Source of the DNA: Chroococcidiopsidaceae cyanobacterium CP_BM_ER_R8_30
GTDB lineage: Bacteria > Cyanobacteriota > Cyanobacteriia > Cyanobacteriales > Chroococcidiopsidaceae
Assembly: GCA_019244235.1 (NCBI GenBank)
Contig: JAFASY010000193.1
Coordinates: forward strand, 1 to 64,000
DNA length: 64,000 bases
Direction: 5' to 3'
Made by a program: the position numbers and the translations under genes. Positions 8,504-16,969 of the stretch are shown here, in pieces. Numbering within the stretch: the stretch's first letter is position 1; each line of letters begins with the position of its first letter. The notes under the pieces are model-generated. The model was not told the DNA's origin, did not search any database, and saw only the letters and a program-made list of their open reading frames with translations.

Positions 8504-8734
8504 CTAAGTAATCTCCCATTCGGTGCTGCCAACAAAAATGGTTGCTCCACTCTCTAATTGGGGATCAGCAGCGGCATTGACAATGGCGCGGGCAAATTCT
8601 TCGACGATAGGGAAAAACCCTGCCTGTTGACAACGAACCTCTATTTGCTCTGTGCCACTGGCTCGTAGCCAGAATAAACTGGCTTCTGACTATAAAAGTG
8701 ACCAAGTGGCTGGTGACGAAAACGATGCATTCAC
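8504..8734 (-). pseudogene. Short gene with an in-frame amber codon between DUF3134 and the methyltransferase
   Basis: A 76-codon frame begins at a GTG (8732-8734), two bases after the DUF3134 stop, and ends at 8504 in the ribosome binding site of the methyltransferase. It reads MNASFSSPATWSLL, then TAG (8690-8692), then continues for 61 codons (SEASLFWLRASGTEQIEVRC, ending IFVGSTEWEIT) without another stop. The tight fit at both ends argues that the whole frame was once translated and that TAG replaced a sense codon, most simply CAG (Gln). I do not recognise a family. Either it is a fresh pseudogene or, less likely, the downstream part is made separately; that part contains no ATG, GTG or TTG near its beginning. 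Confidence 0.45.
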
Positions 8735-8736
8735 CC

Positions 8737-8985
8737 CTAAGGCTCTTCTGCGTCCAGTTCTTCCTCCTCCCCCAGCTCAAAATCGTCTGCAATCTCCTCA
8801 GTATCTATCAGTCCGGAGATTTCTGGATCATCCCCATCAATTAGAGGATAATTAGTATCTAGGCTAGTCCGTGCTACTAAGCGACCAGTTGACTCTAGCC
8901 AGGTAATCATTGAAGACTCTTGGTGCACGGGGATGATAGGAGCAGGTTCGTACCGGGAGTACTCAATCAGAGGGTTTCTATTCAT
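8737..8985 (-). CDS. DUF3134 family protein
   Basis: The 82-residue protein from the ATG at 8985 starts MNRNPLIEYSRYEPAPIIPV and has the DUF3134 core SSMITWLESTGRLVARTSLD; an upstream GTG would add four residues. The C-terminus is strongly acidic (ADDFELGEEEELDAEEP). The family is cyanobacterial and of unknown function. It heads a same-strand series with the amber-interrupted gene and the methyltransferase. Confidence 0.85.
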   Translation of the reverse strand: MNRNPLIEYSRYEPAPIIPVHQESSMITWLESTGRLVARTSLDTNYPLIDGDDPEISGLIDTEEIADDFELGEEEELDAEEP

Positions 8986-9039
8986 CAACCAATTCACATC
9001 TGTAGCAAGTTGTTCTCCAATATAAAGTATAACTTGACG

Positions 9040-9084
9040 CAGTCAACGTTCCCCTGGAGGTTTCCTCCAGGGGAACGTTGACTG
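9040..9084. repeat. Perfect 21-bp palindrome with 3-base loop, dispersed repeat
   Basis: CAGTCAACGTTCCCCTGGAG plus G (9040-9060) is the exact reverse complement of 9064-9084, separated by TTT. The stem would form a very stable hairpin between the divergently transcribed DUF3134 and aminotransferase genes, so it is not in terminator position for either. The left flank TTGACGCAGTCAACG (9034-9048) recurs exactly at 54477-54491, and the GGAGG-TTN-CCTCC centre recurs near 15700, which points to a dispersed palindromic family. Confidence 0.85.
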
Positions 9085-9189
9085 ATTGTCTCAAGCGGGA
9101 ATCGGCATTAGTTACTATGGTTAGGAGTTCGCAAGAAATCGAAGAATAGACTACTAATCTTTATATCCGTTTGATGGCAGGATAGCTCA

Positions 9190-10344
9190 ATGCAAGATAA
9201 GTTAATGCTCATGATTCCTGGTCCAACGCCAGTGCCAGAGGCGGCGTTGCTTGCCCTAGCCAAGCACCCGATTGGTCACCGCACGAGTGAATTTGAACAA
9301 CTCATGGCGGAGGTAACTCAAAACCTTAAATGGTTGCACCAAACTGAAAGTGACGTGCTCATGCTGACTACTAGTGGCACTGGTGCTGTGGAAGCAGGAA
9401 TTATTAATTTCCTTAGCCCTGGCGATCGCATTCTAGTCGGGAGTAATGGCAAGTTTGGCGAACGCTGGGCCGAGGTCGGCGAAGCATACAGCCTTCAGGT
9501 GGAAAGAATTACAGCAGAGTGGGGTCAACCCCTAGATCCCCAGAAGTTTGCTGAGAAACTGGAATCTGACAAGGAAAAGCAGATTAAAGCTGTTGTCATT
9601 ACCCACAGTGAAACCTCTACTGGTGTCCTCAATGACTTAGAAACTATTAACCAGCATGTCAAAGCCCATGGTGAAGCGCTGATTATAGTCGATGCTGTCA
9701 CGAGCTTGGGAGCAGTCAATTTACCCATTGATGTCTGGGGTTTGGACGTGGTTGCCTCTGGTTCGCAAAAAGCCTATATGATTCCTCCAGGACTAGGTTT
9801 CGTTGCCGTTGGTCCTAAAGCCTGGGAAGCATACAAAACGGCCAAATTGCCTCGCTTCTATCTAGATTTGGGTCAGTATCGTAAAGCTTGTGCAAAAAAC
9901 ACGACTCCCTTTACGCCGCCAGTCAACTTGATTGTGGCTCTTGCCACCACTCTGCGGATGATGCGTCAAGAAGGCTTAGAATCTCTTTTCGCTCGGCACC
10001 ATCGACTCATGAATGCCACTCGCGCTGGCGTTAAGGGATTGAATCTACCACTACTAACAGCTGATAGTGCTGCTAGCCCAGCCATCACTGCTGTCGCCCC
10101 AGATCGGGTTAAAGCTGACCAAATTCGCACAACTATGCAAAAGCGCTTCGACATTTCCTTAGCTGGGGGACAAGACCATCTCAAAGGTCAGATCTTCCGG
10201 ATTGGTCATTTAGGATTCGTTAGCGATCGCGACATTCTCAGTTGTTTAGCATCCCTTGAAGTTGTTCTACAAGAACTGGGCTATGAGGAATTTACCCCTG
10301 GAGCTGGTGTAGCGGCGGCAGCTCGTGTGTTCACAGAGTCCTAA
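9190..10344 (+). CDS. PLP-dependent alanine/serine-glyoxylate aminotransferase family protein
   Basis: The 384-residue class V aminotransferase has the N-terminal signature MIPGPTPVPE, GHRTSEFEQL and TTSGTGAVEAG; the PLP-binding lysine is in SGSQKAYMIPPG. Relatives are annotated as alanine-glyoxylate or serine-glyoxylate aminotransferases and, historically, as the soluble hydrogenase 42-kDa subunit; a role in photorespiratory glyoxylate transamination is likely but the exact donor cannot be read from sequence. A strong terminator follows the stop by three bases, so it appears monocistronic. Confidence 0.92.
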   Translation: MQDKLMLMIPGPTPVPEAALLALAKHPIGHRTSEFEQLMAEVTQNLKWLHQTESDVLMLTTSGTGAVEAGIINFLSPGDRILVGSNGKFGERWAEVGEAYSLQVERITAEWGQPLDPQKFAEKLESDKEKQIKAVVITHSETSTGVLNDLETINQHVKAHGEALIIVDAVTSLGAVNLPIDVWGLDVVASGSQKAYMIPPGLGFVAVGPKAWEAYKTAKLPRFYLDLGQYRKACAKNTTPFTPPVNLIVALATTLRMMRQEGLESLFARHHRLMNATRAGVKGLNLPLLTADSAASPAITAVAPDRVKADQIRTTMQKRFDISLAGGQDHLKGQIFRIGHLGFVSDRDILSCLASLEVVLQELGYEEFTPGAGVAAAARVFTES

Positions 10345-10347
10345 GCT

Positions 10348-10383
10348 AAAGAAAGCGGGTTGAATTATCAACCCGCTTTCTTT
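10348..10383 (+). terminator. Rho-independent terminator of the aminotransferase gene
   Basis: AAAGAAAGCGGGTTGA (10348-10363) pairs perfectly with TCAACCCGCTTTCTTT (10368-10383) around an ATTA loop. The T-rich end TTTCTTTGTTT completes a classic intrinsic terminator just after the stop codon. Confidence 0.93.
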
Positions 10384-10495
10384 GTTTAAATGGAATAAAA
10401 CTCAACAAGATCGGTGGAATTTTCTTTGGTTTCAGCCTTGCCCGAATGAGTCGTCCTGGCATCCCAAAATTTCTCCTGACGTGAGTTATCGATTT

Positions 10496-10687
10496 CTACG
10501 CAGTTTCGAGCCAATCGTAAATTCGATCTAACTGCTCTAGTGTAATCAAACCGTACTGCCACAGAATCATTGGTAATGGTCCTGGGTCTTGTTCGCGGTG
10601 TCGTAGAGCAACATCAATGGAATCTGCAGAAATTGCCAAATCTTTCTGCAAAAAATTAATAAAGCGAGAATAGGTCGCTGGTGCCAT
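10496..10687 (-). CDS. DUF2949 family protein
   Basis: This 63-residue protein (MAPATYSRFINFLQKDLAIS ... GPLPMILWQYGLITLEQLDRIYDWLE) matches the cyanobacterial DUF2949 family closely over its full length. It is predicted all-helical and soluble; the function is unknown. A good ribosome binding site, GGAGGTGAAGG on the minus strand, lies just upstream of the ATG. It appears to be a single-gene unit. Confidence 0.9.
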   Translation of the reverse strand: MAPATYSRFINFLQKDLAISADSIDVALRHREQDPGPLPMILWQYGLITLEQLDRIYDWLETA

Positions 10688-11015
10688 TTTTCCTTCACCT
10701 CCTTTCCTTGATTGAACCTGATTTTGTCATATCGACCCTCTACCCTAAAGTAGCTAGTAGCCAATTTATTTTTTGTCCCTGCCGCTTTTAAAGAAAGTTT
10801 CCTTTAGCCAGATAGCAGTCCAGTTGTGGTGAACGCTCTTAGCGCTTGCGCCTAGGGATTAAAATCATACCTCAACTATTCGAGTAAAAACCTTAAGAAG
10901 CATTGCTCTTGTAAAATTTAATAGATATTTTTGTATCTTGTCCTGGTAAAGGAGAACACCTATAGGAAGGAGTACCTTTTCCATTTCTATATCTATCTAA
11001 ATGAGGAACAGGGAA
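10688..11015. other. Intergenic stretch without a recognised gene
   Basis: The 328 bases between DUF2949 and DUF192 contain AT-rich segments and a short GC-rich imperfect dyad near 10835-10855 (GCTCTTAGCGC). No ORF with family resemblance and no RNA gene was recognised. Confidence 0.5.
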
Positions 11016-11543
11016 TTAGGACTTGGAGTTGGTGGAGTTTAGGAAGTCAATCTTTACCTGGTCACCGACTTTCAAGCCTAGTTGAGCTGCTCGACCACCT
11101 CGCAGTTCGATCACTTGATCGACGGGTACTTTCGGTCCATAGGTCGGACAAGGGTTAGTTGTACAGGGAGGTACTTGAGGATCGATTGCTTTCACCACTC
11201 CATGCTGTAAAAATATCATGTCAAGTGGGATCAGCGTATTCTCCATCCAAAAGCTGACTGGCTGGGGTGGATTAAACGGAAACAACATGCCTCTGTTGTC
11301 CGCCAGACTAGTCCTATACATTAACCCTATAGCTTGCTGTTGAGGTGTTTTTGCCACTTCTAGCCCAATTGTGTGACCAGCAATAATTGCTTGGGCAGAA
11401 ATAGGGAGCGTTTGACCTGGCAAGCGCGGATTGACGCTGATGAACACTGATGGAATGGTTGAGGACACTGCTGGCAGGACACTAGTAAAACTTACAAGTA
11501 AAATACTGAACGCTGTTTCCAGCAAACTTGACCAGCCAAGCAC
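11016..11543 (-). CDS. DUF192 domain protein, exported
   Basis: The 175-residue protein has an N-terminal hydrophobic export signal (about residues 8-28) and a DUF192 beta-barrel domain at 45-170 with the family signature IGLMYRTSLADNRGMLFPF, VSFWMENTLIPLDMIFL and the C-terminal VIELRGGRAAQLGLKVGD. Two cysteines in PPCTTNPCPTYG could form a disulfide or bind metal outside the cytoplasm. The function of DUF192 is unknown. It follows the response-regulator gene on the same strand, 75 bases downstream. Confidence 0.9.
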   Translation of the reverse strand: MLGWSSLLETAFSILLVSFTSVLPAVSSTIPSVFISVNPRLPGQTLPISAQAIIAGHTIGLEVAKTPQQQAIGLMYRTSLADNRGMLFPFNPPQPVSFWMENTLIPLDMIFLQHGVVKAIDPQVPPCTTNPCPTYGPKVPVDQVIELRGGRAAQLGLKVGDQVKIDFLNSTNSKS

Positions 11544-11618
11544 CTTTCGTTCACTCCTAATCTCAATGCTGACAATTTTAGATTGGGTTCAAGAGTTAAT
11601 TTCGAGTTCCCCAATTCT

Positions 11619-12428
11619 CTAAGTCTCCCTCAACACATAACCGACGCCCCGAACCGTTTGAATCAGCCGCTTTTGACCTTCATCTTCAATCTTGAGGCGT
11701 AGATATCTAATATACACTTCAATGACATTAGACTCGCCCAGAAAGTCATAACCCCAAACATTTTCCAGGATTTGTTCGCGAGTTAAAACCTCACGCGGAT
11801 GCTCCATCAAGTACTTTAAAAGTTCAAATTCCTTCATTGTCAAATCAATTGCCTGCCCGTGGCGCAATGCTCTACGAGTAGCAAGGTCTAAAACAAGATC
11901 GCCAAACCGTAGCTGCTCGGTTCCACTATTATCTGGTTGCAAGTAGAGGCGTACTAACTGCAAAAACTCATCTGAGCGGTAGGGCTTGAGAAAATAATCA
12001 TCTGCTCCAGCTTCCAAGCAAGCCACTCGGTCATCGACCGTATCACGCGCCATTAACACTAACACTGGTACCCGCGCACCAGCACTTCTCAGATGGCTGC
12101 ATAATCCTAAGCCCGATTCTCCTGCTAGCATTCGGTCAACAACAATCAAAGCTGGCTGTCGTAGCCGAACTTGATGCAAACCACTAGTGGCATCAGAAGC
12201 CACTACCAGTTCATAGCCTAATTCCTTCAAATCAGCACTAACTTGCCGAGCCAAATTCTCGTCGGCTTCAACTAACAATACACAGGGATTGGAGTCAAGC
12301 CCAACCATACTTATATGCGGCTCATATAGATTTTGAGGAGTTCCAGTTGGTTTTAACTTAGACATCGCCTTAGTAATAAAAGCTAGGTGCAGATCGCAGA
12401 GGGCTATTTGAGCATTAATACCCAACAT
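11619..12428 (-). CDS. OmpR-family response regulator (NrrA/Rre37-like)
   Basis: The 269-residue protein has a receiver domain at about 48-162 (VLLVEADENLA, phosphoacceptor Asp in LIVVDRMLAGESG, KPYRSDE) and an OmpR winged helix at about 170-268 (FGDLVLDLATRRALRHG, LTREQILENVWGYDF, RGVGYVLRE). GLHQVRLRQPALIVVDRMLA and MARDTVDDRVACLEAGADDY resemble cyanobacterial NrrA/Rre37, the NtcA-controlled regulator of glycogen and sugar catabolism; this assignment is from memory of the family. An ATG at 12365 would give a 248-residue protein nearer the usual length. nadK lies 51 bases upstream on the same strand. Confidence 0.85.
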   Translation of the reverse strand: MLGINAQIALCDLHLAFITKAMSKLKPTGTPQNLYEPHISMVGLDSNPCVLLVEADENLARQVSADLKELGYELVVASDATSGLHQVRLRQPALIVVDRMLAGESGLGLCSHLRSAGARVPVLVLMARDTVDDRVACLEAGADDYFLKPYRSDEFLQLVRLYLQPDNSGTEQLRFGDLVLDLATRRALRHGQAIDLTMKEFELLKYLMEHPREVLTREQILENVWGYDFLGESNVIEVYIRYLRLKIEDEGQKRLIQTVRGVGYVLRET

Positions 12429-12479
12429 CCTATCACAAGAATTTATTCAAGGTAGGGCAGGGGGACAAGAGGAGTGGAC

Positions 12480-13397
12480 TTATGGCAATTCAACCGAAGT
12501 CGGTTTCGCAATATGGGGCAGCCCCCAGCCCAATTTCTCCCGCAAAATTCGGAAAAACTCCGGTGGCTGTAGGCGAATAAACCGGGCAGAGTAGGACGCC
12601 TTCTCTATTTCCACCCGATCCTCTGGAAAGACATAGCACCCTCCATTCCCATCCACTACCATCACCAACCGATTCGGATTAGCTGGAAATATCTTCACTC
12701 TCTCACTGTTAGAGAACACGAGTGCTCGAGAAGCAAGAGAATGCGGACAAATAGGCACTAGCTGTAGCACTGGTGCTCCTGGCGTAATGACTGCCCCACC
12801 AGCACTCAAAGAGTATGCCGTCGATCCAGTCGGCGTTGAAACAATCACACCATCTGCAGCAATATCCACTGGTGCATGTTGACCGATAGCAATCTCGAAA
12901 TGGCACATACTCGTTAACGGCTCTCGGTGTAGCACCATTTCATTGAGAGAGAGCGCTTCCCAACGAAGCGAATTGTCCCGCCATACCTTCACATTTAGCA
13001 TCAATCGTTCTTCAATTTCATACTGTCCCGCCATGAGCATTTCTAGGGCTTGGGGCAGTTGGTTCAGGTAAGTCTCAGTCAAAAAACCCATGTGACCAGT
13101 ATTCACCGCGAGTAATGGAATACCGCGGGAAGCTACCTGACGAAATCCCGAAAGGACTGTACCATCTCCTCCCAACACCACCGCAAAGCTCATTTCTGAG
13201 TCAAAGCCAGGTGGCGCTAGGCTATCAACTGGAGTATGGCAAACAGGACTGTCAGGATTAGAGTAGCCTAAAATGCCCCCAATTCCTGTTGCCATAGAAA
13301 CATCCCAACCGGCAGCGGTTAGTCTGTCTTTAAGTGTGATAGCGACACGACCTGCTATCGGTTTAACGTCGTTATAAATAATGCCTGCTTTGGGCAC
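12480..13397 (-). CDS. nadK: NAD(+) kinase
   Basis: NadK phosphorylates NAD+ to NADP+. The protein starts [17 protein letters not shown] from a GTG at 13397 (a TTG two codons earlier is possible). The diagnostic GGDGT is in [16 protein letters not shown], followed by [10 protein letters not shown], the conserved [20 protein letters not shown] and PICPHSL. Length (about 305) is typical of cyanobacterial NadK. The adjacent downstream response regulator may be co-transcribed. Confidence 0.95.
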   Translation of the reverse strand: MPKAGIIYNDVKPIAGRVAITLKDRLTAAGWDVSMATGIGGILGYSNPDSPVCHTPVDSLAPPGFDSEMSFAVVLGGDGTVLSGFRQVASRGIPLLAVNTGHMGFLTETYLNQLPQALEMLMAGQYEIEERLMLNVKVWRDNSLRWEALSLNEMVLHREPLTSMCHFEIAIGQHAPVDIAADGVIVSTPTGSTAYSLSAGGAVITPGAPVLQLVPICPHSLASRALVFSNSERVKIFPANPNRLVMVVDGNGGCYVFPEDRVEIEKASYSARFIRLQPPEFFRILREKLGWGLPHIAKPTSVELP

Positions 13398-13568
13398 GCT
13401 CAAGTTCCAGATTAAGGCGCTGCTTAGTGTTAAGTTAATCGTGGCACATTTTTGACCGAATCACCCAATATCAGAGTTAGAAGACCAATGGCAGCACTTG
13501 CTATCATGTTGAGGTCTAACTACTGGTCTTTATGAGAAGCCGAGGAGACTGCTAAAGGAGTTAATCTG

Positions 13569-14579
13569 TTGAAAGTTTGGGAAATTCAGCCACGAGAAGG
13601 ATTAAATGCTTTGACCCTGGTAGAGAAACCAGAGCCTCAACCACAACCAGGTCAAGTTCTGCTTAAGATGCGTGCCGCCTCACTGAATTACCGCGATTTA
13701 CTAACTGTTAAAGGGGCCTACAGCTCAAAGCAGCAGTTGCCTTTGATTCCCTTATCAGATGGTGTTGGCAAAGTTATTGCAGTTGGCGATGGAGTGACAA
13801 GAGTCAAAGTTGGCGAGCGGGTGGCAAGCAGCTTCATGCAAACCTGGGTAGCTGGCGAGTTTTCAGCCGCAAAAGCCAAGTCAGCTTTAGGTGGAGCAAT
13901 CGATGGGATCTTAGCCGAATATGTGAGTCTCCATGAAGATGGAGTTGTGCATCTGCCCAGACATTTGTCGGATGTAGAAGCAGCGACACTGCCATGTGCT
14001 GCTGTGACTGCTTGGCACGCGCTCATTACGACAGGCAATCTCAAGGCAGGAGATACTGTCTTAATTCAGGGAACAGGGGGTGTGTCAATATTTGCCCTCC
14101 AGTTCTCTACTATGCTGGGGGCGCGGGTCATTGCTATCTCTAGCAGTGACGAGAAGCTAGAGCGAGCCCGTCAGTTAGGTATGGCAGAAGGTATTAATTA
14201 CAAAAGGCTGCCAGACTGGGAAGAACAAGTCTGGCAGTTGACAGATAGTATTGGGGTTGACCATGTTGTCGAGGTGGGTGGAGCTGGCACATTGAACAAA
14301 TCCCTGCGTGCAGTGCGCATGGGTGGTCATATCAGCTTAATTGGCGTGCTAACTGGACTAAGAAGTGAAATTAGCACTGCCTCTATCTTGCAGAAGAATA
14401 TTCGAGTCCAGGGAATTTATGTCGGCAGTCGCGAGATGTTTGAAGCAATGAATCGTGCGATCACCTTACATGAAATGCGACCCGTTATCGATCGGGTGTT
14501 TCCCTTTGAGCAGGCACGTGAAGCACTGGCCTACATGGAAAGTGGCGCACATTTTGGCAAAATTTGCTTGCAGTTTTAG
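13569..14579 (+). CDS. Zinc-type alcohol dehydrogenase / quinone oxidoreductase family (MDR)
   Basis: This 336-residue medium-chain reductase has a GroES-like N-terminal half (LNYRDLLTVKGAYSS) and a Rossmann nucleotide-binding half (GDTVLIQGTGGVSIFALQFS). The catalytic-zinc cysteine is not present at the usual position, so an NADPH-dependent oxidoreductase of the quinone/enal reductase type is more likely than a true alcohol dehydrogenase. The TTG start at 13569 is supported by AAAGGAG eight bases upstream. It diverges from nadK and converges on ppa. Confidence 0.88.
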   Translation: MKVWEIQPREGLNALTLVEKPEPQPQPGQVLLKMRAASLNYRDLLTVKGAYSSKQQLPLIPLSDGVGKVIAVGDGVTRVKVGERVASSFMQTWVAGEFSAAKAKSALGGAIDGILAEYVSLHEDGVVHLPRHLSDVEAATLPCAAVTAWHALITTGNLKAGDTVLIQGTGGVSIFALQFSTMLGARVIAISSSDEKLERARQLGMAEGINYKRLPDWEEQVWQLTDSIGVDHVVEVGGAGTLNKSLRAVRMGGHISLIGVLTGLRSEISTASILQKNIRVQGIYVGSREMFEAMNRAITLHEMRPVIDRVFPFEQAREALAYMESGAHFGKICLQF

Positions 14580-14628
14580 AAGATTTTATCGAAAAGGGTG
14601 TAGTGAACCCCCACACCCCTTCTTGGTT

Positions 14629-15165
14629 TTATAGAGCAGCAGAATCGCGACCTTTCTCGCTGCCAGCTCTAACACACTCTTCCACCAGGGGCATGACTCG
14701 ATCAACATCCTGCCAACCGCGAATTTCCGTGATTTTCTTCTCTAGATTTTTATAAGTCCGGAAAAATTCAGCAATTTCATTCAGTCGATGCGGTGCTACA
14801 TCCTGGAGAGACATGATTTTGTTGTAGCGCGGGTCTTTATCAGGGACGCAAAGAATTTTCTCATCGCGATCGCCCCCATCAATCATCTCCAACATACCAA
14901 TTGGTCGCGCTGCTATAATGCACCCCGGAAAAGTCGGCTGATCTATCATTACCATTCCATCTAGCGGATCGCCGTCTTCAGCTAGGGTATTAGGTACAAA
15001 ACCATAATCGTAAGGATATTGCACCGAGGAATAAAGCACCCGATCCAGAGCAAAGGCTTGCAGCTCCTTGTCGTATTCGTATTTATTCTTACTACCTGCA
15101 GGGATTTCAATCAGCACATTGATTAGACCTGGCTTGGGTTGGGCTGGAATGCGGGATAAGTCCAC
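14629..15165 (-). CDS. ppa: Inorganic pyrophosphatase (family I)
   Basis: This enzyme hydrolyses pyrophosphate from biosynthesis. The product from the GTG at 15165 begins [20 protein letters not shown], the usual cyanobacterial start, with GGAG ten bases upstream; a TTG start 24 bases earlier is less likely. Active-site residues are seen in [20 protein letters not shown], the family I signature DGDPLDGMV and CVPDKDPRY. Length is 178 residues. It converges on the oxidoreductase gene. Confidence 0.95.
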   Translation of the reverse strand: MDLSRIPAQPKPGLINVLIEIPAGSKNKYEYDKELQAFALDRVLYSSVQYPYDYGFVPNTLAEDGDPLDGMVMIDQPTFPGCIIAARPIGMLEMIDGGDRDEKILCVPDKDPRYNKIMSLQDVAPHRLNEIAEFFRTYKNLEKKITEIRGWQDVDRVMPLVEECVRAGSEKGRDSAAL

Positions 15166-15287
15166 GGGGAAAGTTCTCCAAAGTGACAAATGCTGGTAGG
15201 GTATGATCTCTCACTCCCTAAAGACGCATTTTAGGCGAAGAGCGCACCTCCTTGTAGGCACTTTATCTCCTGAGTCTGCTATCTTCA

Positions 15288-15590
15288 CTAAGAGCGCATA
15301 ACGCTGCGAGTGAGCGCAGTCACCCGTCGGGCATCGGAGAACACACCTTCACCTTGGATTTTAGGCACAGGAGGTCTGACTTCAATTTTCACAACATTAG
15401 CAGTCTGGATGCAAACCGTTTGCTCTGGTAGATGGAGAATCCACCAAGGTTTTTCTAAGAGCTGTCTAATTTCTTGGTGGAACTCCGCCTCAGTCACAGC
15501 TGCGTTTGGTACTCGGAGAACGTTAAACGACTCTGTCTGACCATTGACGAAGTGAAATGTTAGCTGTGTTAAGTTCTCTTGACTATTCAT
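15288..15590 (-). CDS. Small conserved-looking hypothetical protein
   Basis: The 100-residue product (MNSQENLTQLTFHFVNGQTE, then PWWILHLPEQTVCIQTANVV) predicts as a beta hairpin, a helix and a strand pair ending KIEVRPPVP, plus a basic tail. I do not recognise a named family. Its layout resembles the small protein before mltA at 2196-2450. It lies upstream of ppa on the same strand with a 122-base gap, so independent expression is likely. Confidence 0.65.
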   Translation of the reverse strand: MNSQENLTQLTFHFVNGQTESFNVLRVPNAAVTEAEFHQEIRQLLEKPWWILHLPEQTVCIQTANVVKIEVRPPVPKIQGEGVFSDARRVTALTRSVMRS

Positions 15591-15654
15591 TGTCAGGCAC
15601 TCCTCTGGAACTAAAGTAACAACTCAATCTAGACCGCGAAAGGCGGTCACGTGC

Positions 15655-15716
15655 AGCGTTCTCTTGCGCGTCACCTGCTGCTCGCGTGGTGGAGGTTGCC
15701 TCCCTCGAGAACGCTG
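15655..15716. repeat. Imperfect palindrome, dispersed GTTCTC/GAGAAC family
   Basis: CAGCGTTCTC (15655-15664) is inverted as GAGAACGCTG (15707-15716), with GGAGGTTGCCTCC near the centre-right and another dyad, GACCGCGAAAGGCGGTC, just before it. The GGAGG-TTN-CCTCC core matches the perfect palindrome at 9040-9084. It is intergenic, between the hypothetical gene and a decayed TPR gene. Confidence 0.6.
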
Positions 15717-15928
15717 ATCTTGGAAAAAAGGCAGTGTTCCATTGACTGGAATTTGATCTTATTGCTAATTTAGCTGCTATTTGGTTGAGACAAAATCCTA
15801 AATTTGTTTGTTAAGCTATGCTACTCTTTGGGAAATCCTAAAAAAAATCACTCCAAAGTATGGTGTGAAAATTTCTACGACTAGATCTGAATCTTACAGC
15901 AGAATTCTTTTTCCAGCAGGGAGTACGC

Positions 15929-16208
15929 ATGGTCAAGGCAGAGAAATATGCCAAAGCGCCGACAATCTACTTCCTGGTACAATAAAGTCTGTTGTTACGC
16001 CTCCCAAATCAACGCCGAGTTAGCGCTAGAAAATCTGCAACAGGCCATTAATCTAAATCCTGACAAATATCGGCAGATGGCAATAACTGCCTCCGCTTTT
16101 GACAAGATTAGGCAAGATGAGAGGTTCCAGGCTTTGATTCGAGAATTGCAGCAAAAAACTCCTAACACCAATGCTGAACGATTCCAACAAAACCTTAGAA
16201 ACGATTGA
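15929..16208 (+). pseudogene. Decayed TPR-protein 3' end upstream of cobO
   Basis: The C-terminal part, from about 15975, reads WYNKVCCYAS, then LALENLQQAINLNPDKYRQM and FDKIRQDERFQALIRELQ, which is the terminal TPR and tail found in many cyanobacterial TPR proteins. The preceding part, MVKAEKYAKAP from the ATG at 15929, lies in a different frame and runs into a stop, so a frameshift separates the two. No N-terminal TPR repeats are present. The end overlaps the start of cobO by 38 bases. The last 80 codons could still be translated from the ATG at 15948, but a functional protein is unlikely. Confidence 0.6.
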
Positions 16209-16830
16209 ACCTACGGCAACAGTGACATCACTGACTCCTGAGCAGTATCAAAGAAAGATGCAACGGCGGAAGGAAGTACAGGATGAGCGAGTTGCTCAAG
16301 CTGCGCAAACAAAAGGCTTAATCATTGTCAATACTGGTAACGGTAAGGGTAAAACCACAGCAGCGTTAGGGATGGTACTGCGCTCACTAGGGCACGGCTA
16401 TCGAGTCGCAATCGTCCAATTTATTAAGGGTGCCTGGGAACCAGCGGAAAAGGCTATCCTGAGTCGGTTTTCTGACCAGTTGGAATTTCAGGCAATGGGA
16501 GAAGGCTTTACTTGGGAAACCCAAGATCGAGAGCGAGATATAAAGAAAGCTCAGGCAGCCTGGGAAACAGCACTGACATTCATTCATAACCCTGACTTTA
16601 AACTAGTACTGTTGGATGAGGTTAACGTAGCGCTAAAACTAGGCTATTTAAGTGTTGAGCAAGTTTTGGCGGGATTGGAACAAAAACCAGCTGATTCCCA
16701 CGTCATCCTCACTGGTAGAGGTGCTCCCACGGCTCTCATTGAGCGGGCTGACCTAGTAACCGAAATGACACTGGTCAAGCATCCTTTCCGAGAGCAAGGT
16801 ATCAAAGCTCAGCCGGGGATTGAGTACTGA
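16171..16830 (+). CDS. cobO: Cob(I)yrinic acid a,c-diamide adenosyltransferase
   Basis: CobO (BtuR/CobA type) transfers the 5'-deoxyadenosyl group from ATP to the reduced cobalt of corrinoids. The 219-residue protein has the P-loop GNGKGKTT at residues 56-63, FIKGAWEPAE, a Walker-B-like LVLLDEVNVALKLGYL, and HVILTGRGAP. An internal region with QRRKEVQDERVAQA forms the N-terminal helix typical of cyanobacterial CobO. The start overlaps the decayed TPR gene. No cobalamin riboswitch is visible upstream. Confidence 0.95.
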   Translation: MLNDSNKTLETIEPTATVTSLTPEQYQRKMQRRKEVQDERVAQAAQTKGLIIVNTGNGKGKTTAALGMVLRSLGHGYRVAIVQFIKGAWEPAEKAILSRFSDQLEFQAMGEGFTWETQDRERDIKKAQAAWETALTFIHNPDFKLVLLDEVNVALKLGYLSVEQVLAGLEQKPADSHVILTGRGAPTALIERADLVTEMTLVKHPFREQGIKAQPGIEY

Positions 16831-16850
16831 TCCCAGTGATAAAAAAATAC

Positions 16851-16867
16851 CCCTGTCAAGGACAGGG
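16851..16867 (-). terminator. Hairpin terminator, mainly for the sigma-factor gene
   Basis: CCCTGTC (16851-16857) pairs with GACAGGG (16861-16867) around AAG. Read on the minus strand the hairpin is followed by GTATTTTTTTATC, a good T-tract, about 100 bases after the sigma-factor stop. On the plus strand only TTTGGG follows, so it may stop cobO transcripts less efficiently. Confidence 0.75.
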
Positions 16868-16969
16868 TTTGGGATGTAGGGTGTGGGGAAGAACCCTAAG
16901 GAGAATTCCTCTTTCTTTGTACCGCCAAGGGTGTAGGCAACAAAGCTATCACTACACCCGACACCCTGT

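Noticed and set aside
12429-12479. NtcA site (GTA-N8-TAC) before the NrrA-like gene
   Set aside because: No such motif is present in the short gap to nadK; if NtcA acts, it must be upstream of nadK.
15929-16171. Cobalamin riboswitch before cobO
   Set aside because: No B12-box-like sequence or room for the fold was seen; the region is a decayed TPR gene.
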